Positions 8,826-18,342 of a stretch of DNA of 64,000 nt are shown here, one piece after another; the stretch's first letter is position 1; every line of letters begins with the position of its first letter. The DNA comes from Chryseobacterium polytrichastri (GTDB taxonomy: Bacteria > Bacteroidota > Bacteroidia > Flavobacteriales > Weeksellaceae): the NCBI RefSeq assembly GCF_900142445.1, contig NZ_FRAV01000016.1:43695-107694 (forward strand). Reading direction: 5' to 3'. The notes under the pieces were generated by a model. It was not told the DNA's origin and did not search any database. It was given only the letters and a program-made list of their open reading frames with translations. A program made the position numbers and the translations under genes.

Positions 8826-9956
8826 TTACAATCCAATGACTGGCATTGATAACATTAAGATATTTTCATTTTCTTCAAGACCATCCAACGGTTCAATAAT
8901 TCCTGGTCTGTTCGGTTGAGACATCTTCATTGTAATATCGTCTGAACTTAAAATCGTTAACATTTCAGTTAAGAATTTAGAGCTAAAGCCAATGTTGATA
9001 TCTTCACCATTATAATCGCAAGGAATCTGCATGTCTGCTTTGTTTGCATATTCTGTATCTTCTGCATGAAGGTGAAGAATGTTTGCCGACAATTTAAATC
9101 TAACCTGATTCGTAGATTTATTAGACATAATAGATGCTCTCTTAATTGCTCCCAACAAAAGATTTCTGTTGATTGTTAATACATTCGGGTTTTCTTTAGG
9201 AATTACCGCTGTATAGTTAGGATATTTCCCATCAATCAATCTACAAATCCAGATATGCTTACCAAAAGTAAACTTAGCCATGTTCTCATTGAAATCGATG
9301 GTTACATCTTCATTAGAGCTTGCTAAGATATTTTTGAAAATATTTAAAGGTTTTTTAGGCATGATGAATTCCATTGGCTCAGGATTCATCAAATCCATTC
9401 TTTTGTACACCACCAATCTGTGAGAATCTGTAGAAACAAAGTTTGTTTCATTTTCTCCAAACTGGAAAAGAACTCCCGTCATTACAGGACGAAGAGAGTC
9501 ATTACTTGTTGCGAAAAGAGTGTTCGTAAGAGCTTCAGACAAAACTCCCGCAGACATTGTAACGCTTTGAGCAGCATCAAATTCCGGCAATTCCGGATAA
9601 TCATCAGCATTATCTAAAGCTACTGCGAAATTATCTTTTTCATCTAAAATCTCAAGCTGACTTCCCGTTCCCTCATCATTATCTTTTACAGACAACGTCA
9701 AAGGCTGTTCGCCGTATGTCTTGATAAAATCTTGAAAAATTTTAGCAGGAACAGCAAATTTACCCGAATCATCAGACTTAACATCCAAAGAAGTAACAAG
9801 AGTAGTTTCCCCATCAGATGCAGTGATAGTAACATTATTCCCGTTTAATTCAAAAAGATAATTTTCTAAAATAGGTCTCGATTGAGAGCTTGATATTACG
9901 CCACTTACAGTTTGCAAAGCTTTCTGCAGTTCTCCACTTGAAATAATAAATTTCAT
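8826..9956 (-). CDS. dnaN: DNA polymerase III beta sliding clamp
   Basis: Ring-forming processivity clamp that tethers replicative polymerase and repair factors to DNA. The 376 aa length and three repeated clamp domains fit. Visible landmarks are MKFIISSGELQKALQTVSGVI at the start, SDSHRLVVYK-like in the middle (VSTDSHRLVVYKRM) and the C-terminal pocket ending in ILMLSMPVIGL, close to the usual LIMPMR-type end. dnaN is not beside dnaA or recF here; recF lies about 48 kb away, which is normal for many Bacteroidota. Confidence 0.97.
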   Translation of the reverse strand: MKFIISSGELQKALQTVSGVISSSQSRPILENYLFELNGNNVTITASDGETTLVTSLDVKSDDSGKFAVPAKIFQDFIKTYGEQPLTLSVKDNDEGTGSQLEILDEKDNFAVALDNADDYPELPEFDAAQSVTMSAGVLSEALTNTLFATSNDSLRPVMTGVLFQFGENETNFVSTDSHRLVVYKRMDLMNPEPMEFIMPKKPLNIFKNILASSNEDVTIDFNENMAKFTFGKHIWICRLIDGKYPNYTAVIPKENPNVLTINRNLLLGAIKRASIMSNKSTNQVRFKLSANILHLHAEDTEYANKADMQIPCDYNGEDINIGFSSKFLTEMLTILSSDDITMKMSQPNRPGIIEPLDGLEENENILMLSMPVIGL

Positions 9957-9977
9957 AGATTTAAAAATAAATTTTTA

Positions 9978-9985
9978 CAAATATA
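9978..9985 (-). promoter_or_regulatory. Candidate -7 box of dnaN
   Basis: Exact TATATTTG on the minus strand, predicting a leader of about 17 nt. The -33 region is only A/T-rich. Confidence 0.4.
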
Positions 9986-10127
9986 ATAAATACAAAATAG
10001 ATTAAAAAATATAATCCTGAGAGTTATTAACAACCATCAAAAGATTATCCACATCACCTCTACTTTGGTTTTTTATGATAAAACATCATAAAGGAATAAA
10101 GATAAGGATTTTCTTCAAGCAATTAAT

Positions 10128-10135
10128 TATATTTG
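10128..10135 (+). promoter_or_regulatory. Candidate -7 box of the kinase gene at 10154
   Basis: Exact TATATTTG, predicting a leader of about 14 nt. No clear -33 element. Confidence 0.4.
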
Positions 10136-10153
10136 TAAATAAACTTTTCATTT

Positions 10154-10507
10154 ATGCGAAAACCACCGATTCATAAAAGTTTTCTGAATGCTTTTCGAGG
10201 TGTTTTTTTAATGATAAAATCTGAAAGAAATTTTCAATTAGAACTTCTGGCGTTCATTGTTAATCTTATATTAATTTTTTATTTACAACTTTCCACACTT
10301 GATACTGCTTTAATTTTGATCGTATCTTTTGGTGTTTTATCAGCCGAAATTTTCAATACTGCCATTGAAAAAATATGTGATTTTATTCAACCGGATTTTG
10401 ATAAAAGAATAGGCTTTATTAAAGATATCTCTGCGGGAGCGGTTATTTTGATGGCGGCTTTATCTGTTATTGTTGGAATTTTGGTGTATTGGAAATATAT
10501 CTTTTGA
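10154..10507 (+). CDS. dgkA: Diacylglycerol / undecaprenol kinase (DgkA family)
   Basis: Small integral-membrane lipid kinase, 117 aa, with three transmembrane helices. The family signature is intact: the amphipathic N-terminal helix (FLNAFRGVFLMIKSERNFQLEL), the catalytic region SAEIFNTAIEKICDFI and the DISAGAVIL motif before the last helix. The DISAGAV form is nearer to the Gram-positive undecaprenol kinase branch than to E. coli DgkA, so undecaprenol recycling for cell-wall synthesis is a reasonable prediction. It is divergent from dnaN and has no obvious operon partner. Confidence 0.9.
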   Translation: MRKPPIHKSFLNAFRGVFLMIKSERNFQLELLAFIVNLILIFYLQLSTLDTALILIVSFGVLSAEIFNTAIEKICDFIQPDFDKRIGFIKDISAGAVILMAALSVIVGILVYWKYIF

Positions 10508-10581
10508 TTGATTTTGTCATCCCGAGAAAACAAACTAGCCTATATTGAGGATACAAAGTTCTGGCTAAAGCTTTTTTCTTC

Positions 10582-10623
10582 CACAGATTTCACGGATTTA
10601 CGCAGATGATTGTGTTATTTGTG
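10582..10623. repeat. Dispersed intergenic repeat, family C
   Basis: Sequence of the type CAGATTTCACGGATTTACGCAGAT; related copies at 50013-50048 and 50747-50785. All three lie between genes. Confidence 0.5.
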
Positions 10624-10636
10624 AAAAAATTAATGA

Positions 10637-11281
10637 TTATTTGTGTTTAAAATCTAAATATTTTTCAATGATTGGCAGGGCAATTTCAGCCATCATTCCA
10701 TAGCCTTTTTCGTTAGGATGAACTCCATCTTTTGATAGCAAAAATTCTTTATCTTCTAAAAACGCAGAATAAAAATCAATATAAATTGATCCATCTTCAA
10801 TCGAGATATCTTTAAGAATCTTATTATACATCACAACTTCTTCATTGGTTCTCAATTTTCCTGAAGTTGCCACCAGCCCATCAACAGTTTTAGAAAACGG
10901 TAAAATACTTATCAAATAAATATCGTTGGAATATTGTTTCGCATGTTGAATTGCAGTTTGAATGTTATTTCTAAATTGCTCAGGACTTACCATTTGACTC
11001 CCTTCTTTTATCGCTAAGTCATTTGCTCCATAACCGATAAAAACAATATTTCCATCAGCAGAATTTCTTGCCCTTAATTCATGCGGAATCCTTTTTATCA
11101 AACCCTCAGTTGTTTCTCCTCCAATTCCAAGATTAAAAAGTATCAATTCGTCTTTTGCACCTTCGTTATATTTCTGCAATGCATACCTCTTCAGAATATC
11201 AACCCAACCTCCAAAAACACCGTCATATTCTCCGTAGGTGATGCTGTCACCAAAGAATAAACCATATATTATTTTCTTCAT
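10637..11281 (-). CDS. SGNH/GDSL-family hydrolase
   Basis: 214 aa esterase/lipase of the SGNH fold. All four blocks are visible: GDSITYGE (Ser13, block I), GIGGETT (block II Gly), GYGANDL (block III Asn) and DGVHPNEKGY (block V Asp and His). No signal peptide, so cytoplasmic. Substrates of such proteins range from acyl-CoA to carbohydrate esters and cannot be chosen from sequence. It is a single gene flanked by repeat-containing spacers. Confidence 0.88.
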   Translation of the reverse strand: MKKIIYGLFFGDSITYGEYDGVFGGWVDILKRYALQKYNEGAKDELILFNLGIGGETTEGLIKRIPHELRARNSADGNIVFIGYGANDLAIKEGSQMVSPEQFRNNIQTAIQHAKQYSNDIYLISILPFSKTVDGLVATSGKLRTNEEVVMYNKILKDISIEDGSIYIDFYSAFLEDKEFLLSKDGVHPNEKGYGMMAEIALPIIEKYLDFKHK

Positions 11282-11340
11282 TTATTTTACTATTAAAGAT
11301 TTTGATTTTAAACCATTAAGATTTTAGTTAAGAATTATTA

Positions 11341-11400
11341 AGATCCTTCGTGAACTACGTTCGTAAACCTTCAATTTATGCTCAGGATGACATCGCCTAT
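11341..11400. repeat. Degenerate dispersed repeat, family D
   Basis: Carries GATCCTTCGTGAACTACG and TGCTCAGGATGACATCGCC, pieces of an intergenic repeat that recurs at about 5985-6080, 15645-15678, 18062-18105, 18124-18172 and 18465-18490 (CTTCGACAAGCTCAG and TTCTTCCAGGATGACA forms). Confidence 0.45.
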
Positions 11401-11471
11401 ACTAGCTTTGTTAGTTTTCGTAATTTAAGCTTAACTAAACTTAAAAACTTAATTCTCCTTAATGGTTCAAC

Positions 11472-11888
11472 TTAATTCAAAATTAGTACAATATTTTTGT
11501 GTTCTTCTATAATCTCAAGCAAAACATCAAATAACGTTTGTCCTTTTCCCTCAATCAATTTATTCAATTTTTCCTGAATCAATTCAACATTAAAAGGTTT
11601 TCCTTGTTTGATTTTATTTTCGTAAAATTCTTTTGTTGCTTCGAATCCCAGATCCTTTCTGGACTTTTCAGACTCTTCCCAAAGGATTTCTACCTCATCA
11701 TCATTTTCAAAAATTCCAAAACCGCCGTATAAGATATCATTGAAGCCGTCTAATGTTCCGACTTTCCAGTTAATATCCTTCGTCAAGACCTTGGAAACTT
11801 CTTCGTAGAAACCTGCCAGATTTGAAAAATGACTGCCATTAATGACAGTCCTTTTCCGTTTATTGTTATTTGAAGTACTCAACTCCAT
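11472..11888 (-). CDS. Barstar-family ribonuclease inhibitor (orphan)
   Basis: 138 aa, cytoplasmic. The core resembles barstar, the inhibitor of the RNase barnase: VINGSHF (residues 15-21), an amphipathic helix with GFYEEVSKVL, then GTLDGFNDILYGGF, in which Asp47 and Asp51 match the barnase-contacting acidic pair of LDALWDCL, and a C-terminal HKNIVLILN strand. It starts inside the 3' end of purL (23-nt overlap), so it is probably translationally coupled to it. No barnase-like or other toxin gene is visible nearby. The first 12 residues are Lys/Arg/Asn-rich and not part of the fold, so a later non-ATG start is possible. Confidence 0.8.
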   Translation of the reverse strand: MELSTSNNNKRKRTVINGSHFSNLAGFYEEVSKVLTKDINWKVGTLDGFNDILYGGFGIFENDDEVEILWEESEKSRKDLGFEATKEFYENKIKQGKPFNVELIQEKLNKLIEGKGQTLFDVLLEIIEEHKNIVLILN

Positions 11889-14800
11889 TTTTAAATATAT
11901 TGTGATAATTCGCAGTAGGAATGTTTTTCATCAACCCTTCTGCAAAACGTTCAGGATGTCCCATTCTACCATAAATCTTACCGCATGGACTCGTAATTCC
12001 TTCAATTCCGAATAATGAGTTATTTGGATTAAACGGCATTCCGTGTGCAATATTTCCATCAAAATCAATGTATTGAGTGGCAACTTGTCCGTTTTTGTAT
12101 AGCTTTTCAAGTTCTTCTTGTGAAGCCATGAAACGACCTTCCCCATGAGAAATTGGAATGGTAAACACTTGGTCTTTCATCCCTTTCAACCACGGACTTT
12201 CATCGTTCACCACTTTTACATTCACCATCTGAGAAATATGTCTTCTGATGGCATTATGAGCCAAGGTTGGAGAATTCTCATCAAGATCTTTGATTTGTCC
12301 GTAAGGCAACAATCCAGATTTAACTAAAGCTTGGAAACCATTACAGATACCAATGATCATTCCGTCTCTTTCTAATAATTCATGAACGGCATTTTTCATC
12401 TTTTCGTTCTTCAAAACATTTACGATGAATTTCGCAGAACCATCCGGCTCGTCACCCGCAGAGAAACCTCCTGAGAATGCTAAGATCTGAGAAGTTCTGA
12501 TTTCTTCCACCCAAGCATCAATACTTTCTTCAAGCAATTGGTGACTTATATTTTTCAGTGGTAAGCTGCTAACAATAGCTCCTTCTTTCTGGAATGCATT
12601 TAGCGTTTCATACTCGCAATTTGTTCCCGGGAAAACCGGAGCGAATACTTTTGGCTGAGCAATTCCATGTTTTTTAATAATGATATTTCTCGGATTGATT
12701 GAATTCAGTTTTGAATCCAATTCAACCGTCAGTTTTTCTTTTTCAATCGTTGGGAAAAGATTTTCAAATGTGTTTGTATTTGCAGCTAAAAGTTTTTCAA
12801 TTGCAAATTCAGCATTATTAATTGTAATAACTTTCGAATCTTTAACCTCACCAATTAATTGTAATGCTGCAAAACTTAGTTCTTCTTTAGATTCAATAAT
12901 TAAGCTACCGATATTTTTAGCTAATAAAACGCTATCATCAATCGTAATCTCAGCTCCTAATCTGTTACCGAAACTCATTTTTGCAAGAGAAACCGCAACT
13001 CCGCCTTCCTTCACTGTTTTCACAGAAACAATTTTTCCGGCTTTGATATTTTCAAAAATAAATTCAAAAACAGCTTTTAAGCTTTCGTAATTTGGAAGTC
13101 CGTTTTCCTGAGCAATATGATTGAAGAAATACAATTTATTTCCTTCATTCTTAAATTCAGGAGAGATAATATTTTTCTTTTCTCCATTAGCACAAGCAAA
13201 AGAAATCAACGTTGGCGGAACATTCAGATCCTGATACGTTCCACTCATTGAATCTTTACCTCCGATAGCAGCTAATCCAAGATTGATCTGCGCATCATAA
13301 GCTCCCAATAATGAAGCTAAAGGTTTCCCCCATTTCTCAGGATTCTGACCTAATTTTTCAAAATATTCCTGGAAACTTAATCTGATATTTTTATAATCGC
13401 CACCCATCGCAACGATCTTAGCCACACTTTCTACCACCGCATAAGAAGATCCTAACAGTGAATTCTGCTTAGAAATCCCTGCATCAAATCCCCAACTTGC
13501 TAAAGAAACTGTTTCAATATCTTTTGCGCCAAGGATGGGTAACGTCTGAACGCTTCCTTCCATCAACGTTTGCTGATATTTCCCTCCTAAAGGCATCGCA
13601 ACCGTAGTTCCTCCCACAGATCCGTCGAACATTTCCAACAATCCTTTTTGAGAAGCTACATTTTTGTCTGCTAAAATCTTTAAGAAATTCTCTTCGTTGA
13701 ATGATTGAGTTTCTTCATTTACTTCTTCAAGATGTGTAATTTTCACTTCCTGACTTTTAGCACATCCGTTGGTATCCAAAAACGCTCTTGAAAGATCAAC
13801 AATTTTATCGCCTTTCCAGAACATCTGCATTCTTCCTGAATCTGTCACTTTTGCCACTTCAACAGCTACAATGTTTTCATCTTCACAGAATTTGATAAAC
13901 TGTTCTTTATCTTTTGGATCAACAACAACTGCTACTCTTTCCTGAGATTCAGAAATAGCAAGCTCAGTTCCGTTTAATCCTTCATATTTTAAAGGTAAAA
14001 CATCTAAATTAATATCCAGAGAATCTGCAATTTCACCAATGGCTACAGAAACACCTCCGGCTCCGAAGTCATTTGATTTTTTAATCAATCTCGTTACTTC
14101 TGGATTTCTGAATAATCTCTGAATTTTACGTTCTTCAACAGCATTTCCTTTCTGAACTTCTGAACTCATGGTGTGGATAGAAGTTTCATCTTGTTCTTTC
14201 GAACTTCCACTTGCTCCACCAACACCATCACGACCTGTTGCACCACCAAAAATGATAATAGAATCACCAACCTCAGGTTTCTCACGTCTTACCCAGTCTA
14301 CAGGAACGGCTCCGGTAACAAAACCAACTTCCATTCTTTTTGCTTTGTAGCCCTCGTCATAGATTTCAGAAACCATTGTAGTCGCCAAACCGATTTGGTT
14401 ACCATAAGAAGAATATCCGTTCGCCGCCTGTTTTGTGATTGTTTTTTGAGGTAACTTTCCTGGCAATGTTTGGCCAACTGCTTCTAAAACATCAGCAGCA
14501 CCCGTTAATCTCATCGCTTGGAATACAAAAGATCTTCCAGACAATGGATCTCTGATTGCGCCTCCTAAACATGTTGAAGCTCCTCCAAAAGGTTCAATTT
14601 CTGTTGGGTGATTGTGTGTTTCGTTTTTGAATAATAAATACCAAGGTTCTTTTTTACCGTCGTATTCCGCCTCAATTTGTATTGTACAAGCGTTGATCTC
14701 GTCAGAAACAACAAGGTTTTCTAAGTTTCCTGTTTTATGGAAATACCTTCCGCAAACTGTTGCCAAATCCATCAAAGAAATAGGCTTCAATTCTCTTCCT

Positions 14801-15561
14801 AGGAATTTTCTTTTTTCAATATAATCATTGAAAATAGTTTCCAATGTATGTTTAAATTGTCCTTCAAATTCAATATTTGACAATTCTGTTTCAAAAGTCG
14901 TGTGACGACAGTGGTCACTCCAATACGTATCTAAAACTTTCAGTTCAGTTTCCGTAGGATTTCTCTCTTCAGTTTTAAAATACTCCTGAATGAATTTTAA
15001 ATCATCTAAGCCTAATGCAAAACCATGATTATTGTAAAAATCTTCTAATTGAGCATCATCAAAATTGATGAAACCTTCGTGAATTAAAACCTTTGATGGA
15101 ATTTCATCTGCAGGAATATTTAATACTGCTAAATCTTTTTCCTGAGATTCTACTTTATTAATTAAAAGGTCTTTTATCTTTACTATGTCAGCATCAGAAA
15201 CCCCTTCAAATTCAATTAGCTTTCCGCTTCTTACTTTAGATTTTTCATTTTCTGTTAGTAAAGCGATACACTGCTGAGCAGAATCTGCACGCTGATCATA
15301 TTGACCAGGCAAAAATTCCATTGCAAAATAGATTCCCTTCGCAGGGTTTTCTTCATGCAAAATATCCGTAACAGGATCTACGAAAGTGCTGTTAACAACC
15401 TTTTCGAATTCACCGTCATTCAAATTAAAGATATCGTACACATTGTACACTTTTACATTTTTGATTGACGGAACAACCGCTTTTACTTCATCAAAGTTTT
15501 TCGGACTTTCCACATCGAAAACTCCTTTTTTTTCTACGAAAATTCTTTTGTTATTAGACAT
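11866..15561 (-). CDS. purL: Phosphoribosylformylglycinamidine synthase, single-chain type
   Basis: Fourth step of de novo purine synthesis: FGAR + glutamine + ATP to FGAM. At 1231 aa it is the large fused form, with the FGAM synthase halves and the glutaminase in one chain. Visible landmarks are the linker DTYWSDHCRHTTF (about 225), KNETHNHPTEIEPFGGAST (about 312), the second AIRS-like half with GGKDSMSGTY, and a class I glutaminase domain at the C-terminus with PGTNCEYE, FSGGFSAGDE and the nucleophile Cys in GICNGFQAL, followed by SHGEGRF. The 3' end overlaps the barstar-like gene. purB lies upstream on the same strand but with its own terminator between. Confidence 0.97.
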   Translation of the reverse strand: MSNNKRIFVEKKGVFDVESPKNFDEVKAVVPSIKNVKVYNVYDIFNLNDGEFEKVVNSTFVDPVTDILHEENPAKGIYFAMEFLPGQYDQRADSAQQCIALLTENEKSKVRSGKLIEFEGVSDADIVKIKDLLINKVESQEKDLAVLNIPADEIPSKVLIHEGFINFDDAQLEDFYNNHGFALGLDDLKFIQEYFKTEERNPTETELKVLDTYWSDHCRHTTFETELSNIEFEGQFKHTLETIFNDYIEKRKFLGRELKPISLMDLATVCGRYFHKTGNLENLVVSDEINACTIQIEAEYDGKKEPWYLLFKNETHNHPTEIEPFGGASTCLGGAIRDPLSGRSFVFQAMRLTGAADVLEAVGQTLPGKLPQKTITKQAANGYSSYGNQIGLATTMVSEIYDEGYKAKRMEVGFVTGAVPVDWVRREKPEVGDSIIIFGGATGRDGVGGASGSSKEQDETSIHTMSSEVQKGNAVEERKIQRLFRNPEVTRLIKKSNDFGAGGVSVAIGEIADSLDINLDVLPLKYEGLNGTELAISESQERVAVVVDPKDKEQFIKFCEDENIVAVEVAKVTDSGRMQMFWKGDKIVDLSRAFLDTNGCAKSQEVKITHLEEVNEETQSFNEENFLKILADKNVASQKGLLEMFDGSVGGTTVAMPLGGKYQQTLMEGSVQTLPILGAKDIETVSLASWGFDAGISKQNSLLGSSYAVVESVAKIVAMGGDYKNIRLSFQEYFEKLGQNPEKWGKPLASLLGAYDAQINLGLAAIGGKDSMSGTYQDLNVPPTLISFACANGEKKNIISPEFKNEGNKLYFFNHIAQENGLPNYESLKAVFEFIFENIKAGKIVSVKTVKEGGVAVSLAKMSFGNRLGAEITIDDSVLLAKNIGSLIIESKEELSFAALQLIGEVKDSKVITINNAEFAIEKLLAANTNTFENLFPTIEKEKLTVELDSKLNSINPRNIIIKKHGIAQPKVFAPVFPGTNCEYETLNAFQKEGAIVSSLPLKNISHQLLEESIDAWVEEIRTSQILAFSGGFSAGDEPDGSAKFIVNVLKNEKMKNAVHELLERDGMIIGICNGFQALVKSGLLPYGQIKDLDENSPTLAHNAIRRHISQMVNVKVVNDESPWLKGMKDQVFTIPISHGEGRFMASQEELEKLYKNGQVATQYIDFDGNIAHGMPFNPNNSLFGIEGITSPCGKIYGRMGHPERFAEGLMKNIPTANYHNIFKNGVEYFK

Positions 15562-15644
15562 TAGATGCCAGATATTTATTAGATTTATTTTTAACTTTTA
15601 ATTAAATTTATTTTATTGACAAATCTTTGCAGTTCGACTTAAAC

Positions 15645-15678
15645 AAGAATCCTTCAACAAGCTCAGGATAAACTACAG
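15645..15678. repeat. Dispersed repeat, family D
   Basis: AATCCTTCAACAAGCTCAGGATAAACTACAG-type sequence between purB and purL; see 11341-11400 for relatives. Confidence 0.45.
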
Positions 15679-15753
15679 ATAGATAAAAATGTCATAAAAA
15701 ATTCAATTTCCACAAAACTTTGACAAAAATTTTAAACTTTGACAAAGTAAAAA

Positions 15754-15774
15754 ATGCAGCCAAAAAGACTGCAT
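15754..15774 (-). terminator. Terminator of purB
   Basis: A short ATGCAG/CTGCAT stem seven bases beyond the purB stop codon, followed on the minus strand by a T-run. Confidence 0.7.
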
Positions 15775-15780
15775 ATTGAT

Positions 15781-17208
15781 TTATACTTTAAGATCAGCCT
15801 CCAACCCAATCAGGTCTTTGTTTGCATCCAGAATAGGTTGAACTTCATTGTTGATGAATTCTTCCGTCTGAATCGGAGCAAAACCGATAAAGTTTTTAGG
15901 ATCTAACACTTCTTTTAATTTCGTTTTATCTAATTTTAATGAATCATCATTTAAGATTCTTTCAATCAGATCATTTTCTTTACCTTCTTCTTTTACCTTT
16001 TTAGAAGCTTCCATTGAGTGAACTCTGATCACTTCGTGAATTTCCTGACGGTCACCACCAGCTTTCACTTCTTCCATAATGATGTATTCTGTCGCCATGA
16101 AAGGAAGCTCTTCTTCAATATGTTTGTTGATTCTGTTTGGATACACAACAATTCCGTTCATGATGTTATTCCAAATCAATAGAATAGCGTCAACAGCTAA
16201 AAATGCCTGAGGAATTGTTAATCTCTTGTTAGCAGAATCATCCAATGTTCTTTCAAACCATTGTGTTGAAGCTACCATTGCAGAACTTGTTGTTAGAGAC
16301 ATTACATATTTTGCCAACGCTCCAATTCTTTCACTTCTCATTGGGTTACGTTTGTAAGCCATTGCCGATGAACCGATTTGGTTTTTCTCGAATGGCTCTT
16401 CAACTTCTTTAAGATTTTGAAGTAAACGTAAATCGTTTGAGAATTTGTGAGCAGACTGAGCGATATTTCCTAATAACGCCACAACTTTTGCATCAATCTT
16501 TCTGTCATACGTCTGACCAGAAACACCAAATACTTTATCGAAACCGAATCTTTTTGAAAGTTCTTTATCTAAGTGCTTCACTTTAGAGTAATCTCCATTG
16601 AAAAGCTCTAAGAAACTTGCAGCCGTTCCTGTAGTTCCTTTAACTCCTCTGAAACGTAGAGTTTCTAAGAAGAAATCAAGTTCTTCGATATCAAGAACCA
16701 AACTTTGTAACCAAAGGGTTGCTCTTTTTCCAACAGTCGTTAACTGAGCCGGTTGAAAATGCGTGAATCCTAACGTTGGAAGATCTTTATATTGAATAGA
16801 AAAATCCGCAAGGTTTTTCATTACGTTTACTAATTTTTTCTTTAAAATTAATAATCCGTCACGGATTTGAATTAAGTCTGTATTATCTCCTACAAAAGCC
16901 GAAGTAGCTCCTAAATGTATAATTCCTTTTGCTGAAGGTGCCACATCACCATACGCGTGAACGTGAGCCATAACATCATGACGGAATTTTTTCTCATACT
17001 CTGCTGCTTTATCATAATCGATATTTTCAGCATTGGCTTTCAACTCAGCAATCTGCTCGTCAGAAATTTCAAGACCAAGGTCTTTTTCGATCTCTGCAAG
17101 AGCGATCCAAAGCTGTCTCCAAGTACGGAATTTGTTATTATGTGAGAAATTAAATAACATTTCTTCACTGGAGTATCGCTCTTCCAATGGATTTTTGTAG
17201 GAATTCAT
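15781..17208 (-). CDS. purB: Adenylosuccinate lyase
   Basis: Splits adenylosuccinate to AMP and fumarate, and SAICAR to AICAR, in purine synthesis. 475 aa, fumarase/aspartase superfamily. Conserved stretches include the HDVMAHVHAYGD segment (about 87-98), GATSAFVGDNTD, TLGFTHFQPAQLTTVGKR (about 155-173) and the signature loop GSSAMAYKRNPMRSERI with the catalytic Ser (about 277-293). The protein resembles the longer, eukaryote-type PurB. Together with purL it forms a loose purine cluster, but terminator and spacing suggest separate transcripts. Confidence 0.95.
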   Translation of the reverse strand: MNSYKNPLEERYSSEEMLFNFSHNNKFRTWRQLWIALAEIEKDLGLEISDEQIAELKANAENIDYDKAAEYEKKFRHDVMAHVHAYGDVAPSAKGIIHLGATSAFVGDNTDLIQIRDGLLILKKKLVNVMKNLADFSIQYKDLPTLGFTHFQPAQLTTVGKRATLWLQSLVLDIEELDFFLETLRFRGVKGTTGTAASFLELFNGDYSKVKHLDKELSKRFGFDKVFGVSGQTYDRKIDAKVVALLGNIAQSAHKFSNDLRLLQNLKEVEEPFEKNQIGSSAMAYKRNPMRSERIGALAKYVMSLTTSSAMVASTQWFERTLDDSANKRLTIPQAFLAVDAILLIWNNIMNGIVVYPNRINKHIEEELPFMATEYIIMEEVKAGGDRQEIHEVIRVHSMEASKKVKEEGKENDLIERILNDDSLKLDKTKLKEVLDPKNFIGFAPIQTEEFINNEVQPILDANKDLIGLEADLKV

Positions 17209-17230
17209 TCTTCTTTTACTTTTAGATGCA

Positions 17231-17238
17231 CAAAAATA
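17231..17238 (-). promoter_or_regulatory. Candidate -7 box of purB
   Basis: Exact TATTTTTG on the minus strand, giving a leader of about 18 nt. No TTG at the expected upstream position. Confidence 0.4.
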
Positions 17239-17384
17239 CGGATTTTCGTTGAGAGATGAAAATTGATACCAGCCTTTTATTTCATGAAAATATTTTCATG
17301 CATATTTAATTAAATGGTTTAAAATTTAAACACCAAACACTAATTTAACAAATAACAAACACATTTACAATACTTTAACCTTTG

Positions 17385-17392
17385 TATTTTTG
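17385..17392 (+). promoter_or_regulatory. Candidate -7 box of the OmpH gene
   Basis: Exact TATTTTTG with TTTAC about 19 nt upstream. Predicted leader of roughly 45 nt to the ATG at 17442. Confidence 0.45.
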
Positions 17393-17441
17393 GCAATATG
17401 TAATATTATATTATAAATTTGAAAAAAATTCATAAAAACAA

Positions 17442-17981
17442 ATGAGAAAATTAATTATTGCATTTTCAGCCGGATTATTATTAATCACTAATCTACTTCA
17501 TGCACAGCAAAAATTAGGTCATGTAAATTCTGATGCTATTTTTACTAACTATTCTGAAGTAAAAACAGCTGCTACCGCTGCTGAAAATTTTGGTAAAACA
17601 AAGCAAGCTGAAATCGACAAAATGGTCAATGAATTTCAAGCCAAATTGAAAACAGCTCAGGATAAGCAGAAAACACTAACTGCCGCCAACAAAGATAAGC
17701 TAACAAAAGAATTAGGAAATACAGAAACTGAATTGAAGGATCTTGGAGGTAAAATTGAAGCATTGAGAACAAAGTCTAGCAAAGATGTTTCTGATAAACA
17801 AAATGAGCTATTTGCTCCTATTCAGAAGAAGGTAGCCGATGCTATTGCTGCGGTTGCCAAAGAAAAAGGTCTCGTTTATGTTTTTGACACCTCAAAATCT
17901 CAGGGTAACAACAGTATTGGATACTATAATCCCAGTGATGATATTACGGCTGCAGTAAAAGCAAAATTGGGAATCAAATAA
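17442..17981 (+). CDS. OmpH/Skp-family periplasmic chaperone
   Basis: Periplasmic holdase for unfolded outer-membrane proteins. 179 aa with a signal peptide ending near residue 22 (LLHAQQ). The mature protein begins KLGHVNSDAIFTNYSEV, a typical Skp start, followed by a long charged helical region (about 50-130) that would form the tentacle coiled coil, and a C-terminal strand region VYVFDTSKSQGN. In many Bacteroidota OmpH genes sit beside bamA; here it is alone, closed by a strong terminator. Confidence 0.9.
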   Translation: MRKLIIAFSAGLLLITNLLHAQQKLGHVNSDAIFTNYSEVKTAATAAENFGKTKQAEIDKMVNEFQAKLKTAQDKQKTLTAANKDKLTKELGNTETELKDLGGKIEALRTKSSKDVSDKQNELFAPIQKKVADAIAAVAKEKGLVYVFDTSKSQGNNSIGYYNPSDDITAAVKAKLGIK

Positions 17982-18012
17982 TATTTCATCTCCTAGTTGA
18001 TGAAAGTTATAT

Positions 18013-18050
18013 AAAACAGCAAGCCGTTCTTTTGAATGGCTTGCTGTTTT
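18013..18050 (+). terminator. Terminator of the OmpH gene
   Basis: A perfect 13-bp stem (18013-18025 with 18038-18050) with a 12-nt loop and T-rich end. Confidence 0.85.
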
Positions 18051-18309
18051 TAAGTAGTCCAATATCATTTCAGCCGTTGAGATTCTTCTAGGATTGACCA
18101 AGAATATTTTTTATTGAGATTACTTTACTTCGACAAGCTCAGTACAGGCTAACTTCGCTCCGCTCAATGAACGCTTTTTATATTGTCGGAAAATTGCCTA
18201 GCTATGATGTTCTATGTTGATTTATAATTTTTTTAGGTTAAATTTTTTAAGTTAAAAATCAGACGTTTCGAATTGTTGATAAGCAATTCGTTTTTTGTGG
18301 AGTTAAGAC

Positions 18310-18342
18310 AAACCTAACAGGTTTTTGAAACCTGTTAGGTTT
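18310..18342. repeat. Perfect 15-bp inverted repeat with 3-nt loop
   Basis: AAACCTAACAGGTTT and its exact complement around TTG. This palindrome type is, from general knowledge, widespread between genes in Flavobacteriia. It is not next to a stop codon, so it is better seen as a dispersed repeat than as a terminator. Confidence 0.7.

Noticed and set aside
12680..13090. 136-codon open frame antisense to purL
   Set aside because: Long antisense frames are expected over a long conserved gene; its Ser-rich translation has no motif, and the purL frame is certain.
15562..15780. Purine riboswitch upstream of purL
   Set aside because: The spacer contains the purB terminator and a family D repeat; I see none of the conserved three-way-junction sequences.
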